A stretch of DNA of 64,000 nucleotides, from assembly GCA_018366495.1 (NCBI GenBank), contig JAGZHZ010000012.1, positions 1-64,000 of the forward strand, read 5' to 3'. Both the position numbers and the translations under genes were made by a program. How positions within the stretch are numbered: position 1 is the stretch's first letter; each line of letters begins with the position of its first letter. The DNA comes from Clostridiales bacterium. Lineage in GTDB: Bacteria; Bacillota; Clostridia; Lachnospirales; Lachnospiraceae. This document shows positions 17,091 through 24,400 of the stretch, in pieces. The notes under the pieces are model-generated. The model saw only the letters and a list, made by a program, of their open reading frames with translations. It was not told where the DNA came from and ran no database searches.

Positions 17091-17849
17091 CTATTCTTCT
17101 TCATCTTTTCTATGGCTTCTCTCTCTTAGTTTCATCAAAAGAGTACAGATAACAATACTCAGCTCATACAATCCCAGCACTGGAATTGCAACCATGATCT
17201 GCGATACTATATCTGGAGGTGTAATGACTGCTGCAATGAAAAAAATTGCAATGATGACAAATTTTCTGCCTTTTTTCATCCATGTTACTTTCAAAAATCC
17301 AAGCTGCGTCAATAATACGGACATGACAGGCAATTCAAAAATAATTCCAAATATCATGAACGTACTCAGCACAAACGACATATAGCTCTGCACACTGATC
17401 GACGCTGCAATCTCGCTTCCTGCACTTAAATCCATCAGGAAATATAACATAAACGGCATCATAATCTTATATGCAAATAAAACGCCCAGCACAAAGCAGA
17501 TCAGACCAAAAATCAGCGCTGCGATAAGTAAAATGTTCTCATTCCTGCGCAGTCCCGGACGCACGAACGCCCAGATCTGATATACAAGAATTGGAAGAGT
17601 AATACAGACAGACGCAAGCATTGCAACTGAAAAATACTGCATCAACAGCTCCTGAGGTGCAATAAAAATATAAGTGTATCCATATTGTTCCCCTATTCCG
17701 GTCAAGATTGCCACAAGTTCCGGCGCAAAATTCAACCCGATAAAAAATGAGACAACCAGACAGATGACACAGATAATCACACGTCTTCTCAGCTCACGCA
17801 AATGACCGGACAAAGTCATATTTTTTTCAGATGATTTCTTTCTCTTCAT
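17091..17849 (-). CDS. tatC: Twin-arginine translocase subunit TatC
   Basis: A 252-residue membrane protein with six helices. TatC hallmarks are the N-terminal SGHLRELRRRVI (signal-recognition cytoplasmic segment), FIAPQELLMQYF, a conserved FVRPGLRRNE loop after the second helix, and FELPVMSVLL. TatC binds the twin-arginine signal and works with TatA/TatB to export folded proteins. It starts 2 nt after the tatA stop. Directly upstream in the same direction lie two TatA/B-like genes and a Tat-signal protein, so this is a compact export locus. Confidence 0.95.
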   Translation of the reverse strand: MKRKKSSEKNMTLSGHLRELRRRVIICVICLVVSFFIGLNFAPELVAILTGIGEQYGYTYIFIAPQELLMQYFSVAMLASVCITLPILVYQIWAFVRPGLRRNENILLIAALIFGLICFVLGVLFAYKIMMPFMLYFLMDLSAGSEIAASISVQSYMSFVLSTFMIFGIIFELPVMSVLLTQLGFLKVTWMKKGRKFVIIAIFFIAAVITPPDIVSQIMVAIPVLGLYELSIVICTLLMKLRERSHRKDEEE

Positions 17850-17851
17850 GT

Positions 17852-18022
17852 TTATTCTGCTTTGCCGGATGAAGTATCTGTCTCATCTTCCTCAGACATT
17901 CCCTTTCGGAAACTTTTTACACTTTTTCCAAACATTCTGGTCAGTTTTGGAAGCTGTGTAGGTCCAAACAGCAGCATGACAATCACTAAAATGACAAGTA
18001 ATTCTGTAGTTCCAATTTTCAT
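17852..18022 (-). CDS. tatA: Small TatA-type translocase subunit
   Basis: A 56-residue protein with one N-terminal membrane helix, the FGP hinge (residues 19-21, followed by TQLPKL) and an amphipathic helix, then a short acidic tail, all typical of TatA. An AGGAGGAATG site lies a few bases before the ATG at 18022. It begins 1 nt after the stop of the longer TatA/B-like gene and ends 2 nt before tatC. TatA forms the membrane pore or weak spot for folded cargo. It is shorter than most TatA proteins but complete. Confidence 0.9.
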   Translation of the reverse strand: MKIGTTELLVILVIVMLLFGPTQLPKLTRMFGKSVKSFRKGMSEEDETDTSSGKAE

Positions 18023-18023
18023 T

Positions 18024-18452
18024 TTAACATTCCTCCTGATAAATTTTTACTGTTTCTTGTATCCCCTGAATCTCTTTATCAGAGACAGGCTCTTCGCTCT
18101 CTGCCCCACTTGCTTCTTCTTTCTCTTCCTGCGTCTTTTCATTCTTGTCTGTATCGCGATTTTCCACAGGTTTTCCAAGATCTGCAAATGGTTTCTTTAT
18201 TCCATTTACATTTTTGTTAATCTCTTTGTTCAAATCATTTATCGGCTCCATCGCCTCTTTCAAAGGCCGCTTGGCTTCCTCCAGCGGCTCTACAATATTT
18301 TCACGAATGTCCTTTGTCGCCTCTGCCGTATATTTCTTGAACTGTTTCATTGCCTGTCCCAATTTTTGTGCATAGTACGGTAATTTATCAGGGCCAAGTA
18401 CAATCAGCGCTACGATAAAGATAACAACCAATTCCTGAAGACCAATTTTCAT
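18024..18452 (-). CDS. TatB/TatA-like translocase subunit with long tail
   Basis: A 142-residue member of the TatA/B family. The N-terminus (MKIGLQELVVIFIVALIVLG then PDKLPYYAQKLGQ) matches the next gene product, indicating duplication. After the helix and LGP hinge comes an amphipathic segment and a long, highly charged helical tail (about 40-142), more like TatB. The ATG at 18452 is supported by GGAGA; an upstream in-frame codon at 18509 is not. In low-GC Firmicutes a TatA can serve both roles, so a clean TatB label is uncertain. Confidence 0.85.
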   Translation of the reverse strand: MKIGLQELVVIFIVALIVLGPDKLPYYAQKLGQAMKQFKKYTAEATKDIRENIVEPLEEAKRPLKEAMEPINDLNKEINKNVNGIKKPFADLGKPVENRDTDKNEKTQEEKEEASGAESEEPVSDKEIQGIQETVKIYQEEC

Positions 18453-18499
18453 AGAAATCTCCGTTTCTCCGCTTATGACAACGGTATATAACTTAAAAA

Positions 18500-18536
18500 G
18501 GGAAGACATCAGTCGTTTGAAAAACTGATGCCTTCC
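18500..18536 (-). terminator. Hairpin with U-tract in front of tat genes
   Basis: A 12-13-bp stem (18500-18512 with 18525-18536) is followed on minus by CTTTTTAAG. It can end the transcript of the Tat-signal gene upstream, but it also lies downstream of a good promoter at 18552-18580, so it could act as an attenuator in the tat leader. Confidence 0.65.
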
Positions 18537-18551
18537 CCTGCATAGAAACGC

Positions 18552-18580
18552 ATTATGATAAAATTTTATCTTTTTTTCAA
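18552..18580 (-). promoter_or_regulatory. Candidate tat operon promoter
   Basis: On minus TTGAAA (18575-18580) and CATAAT (18552-18557) are 17 nt apart. The expected start would be near 18545, before the hairpin at 18500-18536. Confidence 0.5.
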
Positions 18581-18690
18581 TAAAATTTCTCCCCGCTGAC
18601 TGCCATCAGCGTTTGCGCTTTTACTTCAGATTACACTCTGCAAGAAAAAAACACGTCTGTCCCATTGACTGTTCTCTGAAATTTTCTTTT

Positions 18691-19959
18691 TTATTCCTCC
18701 GATAAAATTCCTGCATACTCGCGCATTGCATCGAGAGGACCTGTGATTGCTGCTGCTGATGTCAACGTTGTTCCAAAATAACTTGTATAGCGTCCCGCAT
18801 TTCCTACTGCTTTCAGCGCTACATATCCACGTTTCATCCAATCTTCCATCGTCAGTCCGTCCACTCCGTCGTACTGCCATTTATCTCCGTCTGAAAGTAC
18901 ATGAATCAAATTCTGCATACTCTTTGCATACTCAATGTCCATGTTCATTACTCCAAAACGGTTTACATACTGCCATCCATGGCCGCCTAAAAACAATATT
19001 TTAGCTCCTGTCTCTTCCCCTGCGCCCAATCCGGCATCATATGCTGTATAACTCTCTAATTTTTCAACTACAGCGTCGATTCCTTCATTCAGCTGATTTA
19101 AACCTTCCACACTGAAAATCCATACGCTTGAACCTGATCCGATTGCATCGCCGCTCAGGGCAATATAAGAAGCTGTCGCATTTGTTGCTCCATAATTATA
19201 TGTAATCACAGGTGTGGCAATAACAAAGATTGTGGAAGCATTTGTATGTCCCGGACATAAAATCGTATCTACTGTGATATCTCCTACTGGAATCTGATAC
19301 TCTCCTGGAACGAATGTCTGAAAATCATATTCTGCAAAACGTTCTTTGATTTTATCATCCACGTCTCCTTCCGGGAAGAAAACAGTATAACCTTTTCCTG
19401 CAAGTGCAGTTGAAAATCCTACATGATCTCCATGTTTATGAGTAATTGCTATTTTTAAAGTACGGTCTCCTGCAAGCGATAAAACAAGATCACGATATTC
19501 CGTGTCAATCTTCTCTAATACCGCTTTATCTTCAGCATCTTCCCCAAAATGTGCTGCTGTCGATGCAGAGCCATTTCCCATATCAATCAGCAACGCTTCT
19601 TTTCCTGAAGTGATCACATACATACTTGCTGTGTTATTGTCATTTGTTGCACCGTTCGTCGCCATACTGTCTGCATATGGGACAGCTTCCGTGTAATCCA
19701 TAATATGATATACGCTAAAGGAAGCGTTCGGATTCATCTCCTCGCTGTTTGCATCAATAACGCTTGCTTCCACAGTAAAATGTCCATACTCATACTTGCT
19801 GCCATATCCATCGAATACCGGCGCTAATCCTGCTTTGCCATCTGCCCCTGTCGCCTCTTCAGCCCCCGCTGAAATTCCTGTTGCACCTAATACAGCAATT
19901 CCCAATGTACTGGCTGCCGTGGCTTTCAAAAAGTCTCTTCTTGAAATTGTCTTTCCCAT
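18691..19959 (-). CDS. Tat-exported metallo-beta-lactamase-fold hydrolase
   Basis: A 422-residue protein with a clear twin-arginine signal: SRRDFLK at 6-12, a hydrophobic stretch and an AGAEE cleavage region near 32. The mature part has a metallo-beta-lactamase fold with THKHGDH (about residue 173) as the HxHxDH metal motif, CPGHTNAS later as the second His ligand region, and LSGDAIGS as the Asp ligand. GGAGGAGG-type site before the ATG. It is followed by the complete tatB-like/tatA/tatC set. The substrate is not known. Tat use implies folding, and perhaps metal loading, before export. Confidence 0.85.
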   Translation of the reverse strand: MGKTISRRDFLKATAASTLGIAVLGATGISAGAEEATGADGKAGLAPVFDGYGSKYEYGHFTVEASVIDANSEEMNPNASFSVYHIMDYTEAVPYADSMATNGATNDNNTASMYVITSGKEALLIDMGNGSASTAAHFGEDAEDKAVLEKIDTEYRDLVLSLAGDRTLKIAITHKHGDHVGFSTALAGKGYTVFFPEGDVDDKIKERFAEYDFQTFVPGEYQIPVGDITVDTILCPGHTNASTIFVIATPVITYNYGATNATASYIALSGDAIGSGSSVWIFSVEGLNQLNEGIDAVVEKLESYTAYDAGLGAGEETGAKILFLGGHGWQYVNRFGVMNMDIEYAKSMQNLIHVLSDGDKWQYDGVDGLTMEDWMKRGYVALKAVGNAGRYTSYFGTTLTSAAAITGPLDAMREYAGILSEE

Positions 19960-20196
19960 AATTGAACCTCCTCCTGGTAACTTAAAGACTTTTGTTTGTA
20001 TAAAAACACATCTTTTTTAGTTTATACTATTTGATCTTTCTTTCCCCGATCCCTTACATTTTTCTATTATAGCAGAATTTTTGCATAAAATAAAGTTTTT
20101 TTACGCTATTATTTTATGTATTTTTTCCATACTTTATTATTTTTACAATATTATACTATAATTTTTCACAGATATTATGATTTTTTACCATATTTT

Positions 20197-20865
20197 TTAT
20201 ACATTATATTTTGTACCGTATTCTCTATATTTTTCCGTCCATTCTTTTAGATTTTCCAGATAAATATCCGCCTCTTTTCTAAGTTTTTCCTGATCTTTGC
20301 AGCTCGCCGGATCATAAATTCCGACTGTATGAAATCCAGCTTGTTTTGCTGTTCTGACTGCATACAGACCATCTTCAAAAACCCATGTATCTTCAGCAGC
20401 CGTCCCTAAAAATTTACTTGCCTCCAAAAAAATTTTCGGATCATTTTTTCCAGCGCCCACCTCAGAGCAAGTAAAAATTCGTTCAAAATATTTCAGGAAT
20501 CCCAGTCTTTCAAATGCTGCCTCTACCAGAAAACGCTCTGCGGATGTGGCAACTGCCATCTTTATATTTTGACTTTGGAATTTTTTCAGAAGCTCCATTA
20601 CCCCTTTTTTTGCCTGTGCTTTATCTCTGTAAAATTCCAGTACAATCTCATTGACTCCGTCAATAATCTCTTTTGAATTTTTTTTCAGCCCATACGTCTT
20701 TCTGACATACTCGGCGCCTTCCATCATAGTCATTGAAAATAAAATATCATTCAAATTATCCTCGGCTGTGATGCCTTCTCTCTGCAGATACCATTTGGCA
20801 GCATGATCCCATATTTCCATAGAGTCTAAAAGGGTTCCATCTACATCAAAGATTACTCCCTTCAT
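20197..20865 (-). CDS. HAD-family phosphatase in the thiamine operon
   Basis: A 222-residue haloacid-dehalogenase-type hydrolase of the beta-phosphoglucomutase-like branch. Motif I is DVDGTLLDS (7-15), a helical cap follows, motif II is the Thr in VATSAE, and motif III/IV are the Lys in KNDP and FEDG. It overlaps thiE by 4 nt (ATGA) and is thus co-translated in the TPP-riboswitch operon. It may dephosphorylate thiamine phosphates or pyrimidine intermediates, but phosphoglucomutase-like phosphatases are promiscuous and this is inference. Confidence 0.85.
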   Translation of the reverse strand: MKGVIFDVDGTLLDSMEIWDHAAKWYLQREGITAEDNLNDILFSMTMMEGAEYVRKTYGLKKNSKEIIDGVNEIVLEFYRDKAQAKKGVMELLKKFQSQNIKMAVATSAERFLVEAAFERLGFLKYFERIFTCSEVGAGKNDPKIFLEASKFLGTAAEDTWVFEDGLYAVRTAKQAGFHTVGIYDPASCKDQEKLRKEADIYLENLKEWTEKYREYGTKYNV

Positions 20866-21506
20866 TCTGATTCTACCATCTCTTTCGTCTTCTCTTTCAG
20901 TTCTTTTGTGGCTGCCTCAATATCCTGCTGGGCAAAAATAGCGCTGATTACTGCAATTCCACAGATTCCTGTATGTGCAAGCTGCATCACATTTTCTTTT
21001 CCAATTCCTCCGATTGCAATCACCGGAATATGAACCGCTTTACAAATGGCTTTCAATGTCTCATGGCTGACATCCTGCGCATCCGCCTTTGATCCTGTGT
21101 GAAATACAGCGCCTACGCCGAGATAATCTGCTCCATTTTTTTCGGCAAGCAGAGCTTGCTCTACTGTCTGGGCAGATACTCCGATAATCTTATCCTCGCC
21201 CAGTTTCTTCCGCACATCCCCGGCTTCCATATCACTCTGTCCTACATGGACTCCATCTGCCCCGATTGCTGCAGCTATCTCCACATTGTCATTGATTACA
21301 AATGGAACGTTATACTTTGCGCACAATTCTTTAATCTGTTCTGCTTCTTTTAAAAATGCTTCCATATCTAGGTTCTTTTCACGAAGCTGAATAAATGTGC
21401 TTCCTCCCTTCAAAGCTTTTTCCACCTGCTGATATAAAGTCTCTCCACGGAGCCAGCTTCTGTCCGTAACTGCATATAATAATAAACTTTCTTTACTGCA
21501 CTTCAT
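20862..21506 (-). CDS. thiE: Thiamine-phosphate synthase
   Basis: A 214-residue TIM-barrel enzyme joining hydroxymethylpyrimidine diphosphate and thiazole phosphate to give thiamine phosphate. Visible family motifs are STFIQLREKN (about 30-39), FVINDNVEIA, DGVHVGQSD, GADYLGVGAVF with the following HTGSK loop, and AIGGIGKENV. The ATG at 21506 is preceded by GAAGGAG and overlaps the end of thiM by 14 nt; the longer in-frame extension upstream lies inside thiM and is not needed. ThiM and ThiE together allow salvage of thiazole, with pyrimidine supplied from elsewhere. Confidence 0.95.
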   Translation of the reverse strand: MKCSKESLLLYAVTDRSWLRGETLYQQVEKALKGGSTFIQLREKNLDMEAFLKEAEQIKELCAKYNVPFVINDNVEIAAAIGADGVHVGQSDMEAGDVRKKLGEDKIIGVSAQTVEQALLAEKNGADYLGVGAVFHTGSKADAQDVSHETLKAICKAVHIPVIAIGGIGKENVMQLAHTGICGIAVISAIFAQQDIEAATKELKEKTKEMVESE

Positions 21507-22314
21507 ATTTTGCTCCTTCTTCCAATGTTTTTCCATCCATATGATAAATGGCGTCAATAATCTTCACGCGATAGGATGCGTTGCCGTCCCCTGGCTGCAT
21601 CCTGCTCCATCCAATCTCTCCAGCCAATCCCATTGTGCAGACAGCAGCTGCGGCTGCTTCCAATTTATGTTCTGGATTTGCAGTGATAAATGCTGTCATC
21701 ATTCCGGAAAGCTGACATCCGGTTCCTGTAATTTTCCCCATTTCTTTTCGTCCATTGCGAATTACATAACATTTCTGACCATCGCTGACCAGATCAATCG
21801 CCCCTGTCACAGCTATGATGCTTCCCGTCTTCTGTGCAAATTCCTTCACAAATCCGACAGCGCTCTCTAGATTTTCTTCTGTCACTGCGTCAGCGACGTC
21901 TGCATCCACACCTCTTGTCGTTCCGCTTCCAAATGCTAAAGTTTTAATCTCAGAAATATTTCCTCGAATTGCTGTAAACGGAATGTATTTCATCAGTTCA
22001 ACTGCTGTATCTGTGCGCAGTGCGCTTGCTCCTGCGCCAACCGGATCAAGTAAAATCGCATGACCTGATTCTGCCGCTTTTCTGCCTGCAATTTTCATAG
22101 CCTCAACCGACCGCTTATTCAATGTTCCAATATTAATATTTAATCCTCCGCAAATGGATGTGATGTCAGCTACCTCCTCCGGTTCATCCGACATAATCGG
22201 GCTTCCTCCACATGCAAGCAATACGTTTGCCACATCATTTACCGTCACATAGTTTGTGATATTATGCACTAACGGCATGGTTCTTCTTACTTCTTCAATA
22301 CAATTTCCTAACAT
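21493..22314 (-). CDS. thiM: Hydroxyethylthiazole kinase
   Basis: A 273-residue ribokinase-fold kinase that phosphorylates 4-methyl-5-hydroxyethylthiazole for thiamine salvage. Motifs include PLVHNITNYVTVND near the N-terminus, GGSPIMSDEPEE, LLDPVGAGAS, and the catalytic GTGCQLSGMM region (with Cys in the anion hole, about residue 194) near the C-terminal third. Start at 22314 is supported by AAAGGA; an in-frame extension upstream reads into the riboswitch terminator. First gene of the TPP-controlled operon. Confidence 0.95.
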   Translation of the reverse strand: MLGNCIEEVRRTMPLVHNITNYVTVNDVANVLLACGGSPIMSDEPEEVADITSICGGLNINIGTLNKRSVEAMKIAGRKAAESGHAILLDPVGAGASALRTDTAVELMKYIPFTAIRGNISEIKTLAFGSGTTRGVDADVADAVTEENLESAVGFVKEFAQKTGSIIAVTGAIDLVSDGQKCYVIRNGRKEMGKITGTGCQLSGMMTAFITANPEHKLEAAAAAVCTMGLAGEIGWSRMQPGDGNASYRVKIIDAIYHMDGKTLEEGAKYEVQ

Positions 22315-22363
22315 CGTTTTTCCTTTCTCTTCAGATTTTGGACAGCGGCCGGAAAAATAAAAA

Positions 22364-22401
22364 ACGTTGTGAATATCCTGATACATACAGATTCACAACG
22401 T
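22364..22401 (-). terminator. TPP riboswitch expression-platform terminator
   Basis: ACGTTGTGAAT (22364-22374 on plus) pairs with ATTCACAACGT (22391-22401) and is followed on minus by TTTTTTATTTTT. Its GACGTTG strand resembles the CAACGT end of the aptamer, allowing mutually exclusive folding. Ends transcription before thiM when TPP is bound. Confidence 0.85.
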
Positions 22402-22411
22402 CTTCTTATAT

Positions 22412-22497
22412 GAGCTCCCTACGTTGGCATTATCCAAATCAGGTTATGGGTCAAAGCAATCCAGCTTACTCTCAGCCTGCTCTCTGCAAGCTCCCCG
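22412..22497 (-). ncRNA. TPP riboswitch (THI element)
   Basis: The minus strand carries the conserved aptamer parts: GGGGAGC at the 5' side, GCTGAGA, TTGACCC, AACCTGATTTGGATAATGCC and CGTAGGGA closing the first helix. Position directly upstream of thiM-thiE-HAD with a following terminator shows control by thiamine diphosphate through transcription termination. Confidence 0.97.
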
Positions 22498-22539
22498 TTT
22501 ACTTGTTTTTAGTTGATCAGATTTTATCTGTTCTTTTTT

Positions 22540-22567
22540 ATTATACACTATTTTTACATCTTGTGAA
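22540..22567 (-). promoter_or_regulatory. Promoter of the thiamine operon
   Basis: On minus TTCACA (22562-22567) and TATAAT (22540-22545) are 16 nt apart, just upstream of the TPP aptamer. Confidence 0.65.
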
Positions 22568-22641
22568 CTACTTTTGTACAACGGCATCCCAAAAAACTGA
22601 GAGCTGTCCCTGTTTTCTCACAAAAATCCTGCAAAAAAATA

Positions 22642-22673
22642 AGAGCCGCATCCTCTTTCGGGAATGCGGCTCT
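22642..22673 (-). terminator. Terminator of pckA
   Basis: A 10-bp GC-rich stem (22642-22651 with 22664-22673) is followed on minus by TTATTTTTTT. It lies 32 nt past the pckA stop. Confidence 0.85.
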
Positions 22674-22704
22674 CTTGCGCCTTGTTCTAAGACAAGTATT
22701 TTTC

Positions 22705-24309
22705 TTATAACTGTGGACCAGCTGGAACTAAAGCTTTTCCTGCTTCATTTCCTTCATATTTAGCAAAGTTTTTGATAAATCTTTCTGCTAAATCTTTTGC
22801 TTTTGTCTCCCATTCTGAAGCGTCTGCATATGTATTGCGTGGGTCCAGAATGTTTGTATCTACACCTGGAAGTTCTGTTGGAACTTCAAAGTTGAAGAAT
22901 GGGATCTTCTTTGTAGGTGCATTTAAGATATCTCCGTTCAGGATTGCATCGATGATACCACGAGTGTCTTTGATGGAGATACGTTTTCCTGTTCCGTTCC
23001 ATCCTGTATTTACGAGGTATGCTTTTGCACCGCTCATTTCCATTCTCTTAACCAGTTCTTCTGCATATTTTGTAGGATGCAGCTCAAGGAATGCCTGTCC
23101 AAAGCATGCGGAGAATGTTGGTGTAGGCTCTGTGATTCCACGCTCTGTACCAGCCAGTTTAGCTGTGAAACCAGACAGGAAGTAATACTGTGTCTGTTCT
23201 GGTGTCAGAACGGATACTGGAGGAAGTACACCGAACGCATCTGCTGATAAGAAGATTACATTCTTTGCTGCTGGTGCTGCAGAAACAGGACGAACGATTT
23301 TCTCGATGTGGTCGATTGGATAAGATACACGAGTATTTTCTGTTACACTCTTATCTGTAAAGTCGATCTTTCCTTCTGCGTCCAGAGTTACGTTCTCAAG
23401 AAGAGCGTTTCTCTTGATTGCATTGTAGATATCTGGTTCAGATTCTTTATCCAGGTTGATAACTTTTGCATAGCATCCGCCTTCAAAGTTAAATACACCG
23501 TTGTCGTCCCATCCGTGCTCGTCATCACCGATCAGAAGACGTTTTGGATCTGTTGACAGTGTAGTTTTTCCTGTTCCGGAAAGTCCGAAGAAGATTGCTG
23601 TATTTTCACCGTTCATATCTGTGTTTGCTGAACAGTGCATGGAAGCAATTCCTTTCAGAGGCAGATAGTAGTTCATCATAGAGAACATACCTTTTTTCAT
23701 TTCTCCGCCGTACCATGTATTTACGATAACCTGCTCACGGCTTGTGATATTAAACATAGCTGCTGTCTCTGAATTCAGACCTAATTCTTTATAGTTTTCA
23801 ACTTTTGCTTTAGAAGCATTGTAAACAATGAAATCTGGCTCAAAGTTTTCAAGCTCTTCCTCTGTAGGCTGGATGAACATATTCTTTACGAAATGTGCCT
23901 GCCATGCAACTTCCACGATAAAACGAATTGCCATGCGTGTATCTGCATTTGCTCCGCAGAATGCGTCTACAACGAAGAGTCTCTTGTTGGAAAGTTCTTT
24001 TAATGCAATTGCTTTTACTGTATCCCAAGCTTCCTGGGATGCTGGATGGTTATCATTTTTATATTCGTCAGAAGTCCACCATACAGTGTCTTTTGAGTTT
24101 TCGTCCATTACAATGAACTTATCTTTTGGCGAACGTCCTGTATAGATACCAGTCATAACATTTACTGCGCCAAGTTCGCTTTCCTGTCCTTTTTCGAATC
24201 CTTCCAGGTCAGGTTTTGTTTCTTCTTCGAATAATAAGTCATAAGAAGGATTATATACAATCTCTGTTGTTCCGGTAATACCATACTTAGTTAAATCAAT
24301 TTTTGCCAT
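22705..24309 (-). CDS. pckA: Phosphoenolpyruvate carboxykinase (ATP)
   Basis: A 534-residue ATP-type PEP carboxykinase interconverting oxaloacetate plus ATP with PEP, CO2 and ADP. Visible motifs are TGRSPKDKF (about 59-67), the kinase-1a P-loop GLSGTGKTTLS (about 243-253), the metal site GDDEHGWDD, and the adenine-contact region near NTGWNGTGKRISI. The ATG at 24309 follows AGAGG by 9 nt. In gut anaerobes it often runs toward CO2 fixation for succinate formation or glucogenesis; direction here is not known. Codon use appears highly biased, as expected of a strongly expressed gene. Confidence 0.97.
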   Translation of the reverse strand: MAKIDLTKYGITGTTEIVYNPSYDLLFEEETKPDLEGFEKGQESELGAVNVMTGIYTGRSPKDKFIVMDENSKDTVWWTSDEYKNDNHPASQEAWDTVKAIALKELSNKRLFVVDAFCGANADTRMAIRFIVEVAWQAHFVKNMFIQPTEEELENFEPDFIVYNASKAKVENYKELGLNSETAAMFNITSREQVIVNTWYGGEMKKGMFSMMNYYLPLKGIASMHCSANTDMNGENTAIFFGLSGTGKTTLSTDPKRLLIGDDEHGWDDNGVFNFEGGCYAKVINLDKESEPDIYNAIKRNALLENVTLDAEGKIDFTDKSVTENTRVSYPIDHIEKIVRPVSAAPAAKNVIFLSADAFGVLPPVSVLTPEQTQYYFLSGFTAKLAGTERGITEPTPTFSACFGQAFLELHPTKYAEELVKRMEMSGAKAYLVNTGWNGTGKRISIKDTRGIIDAILNGDILNAPTKKIPFFNFEVPTELPGVDTNILDPRNTYADASEWETKAKDLAERFIKNFAKYEGNEAGKALVPAGPQL

Positions 24310-24363
24310 CTTCAACTACCTCTTTCTTCGTTAATTTAAGAAAATCCAACCTTTTCTATTTTG

Positions 24364-24392
24364 ATTATACACACTTACTCTGTAAAAAGCAA
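24364..24392 (-). promoter_or_regulatory. pckA promoter
   Basis: On minus TTGCTT (24387-24392) and TATAAT (24364-24369) have a 17-nt spacer, giving a leader of about 45 nt. Confidence 0.7.
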
Positions 24393-24400
24393 TAAATTTT

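Noticed and set aside
22560..22580. AGTTCAC on minus near the thiamine promoter as another IS605-like end
   Set aside because: No adjacent hairpin; it coincides with the -35 region of the thiamine operon promoter.
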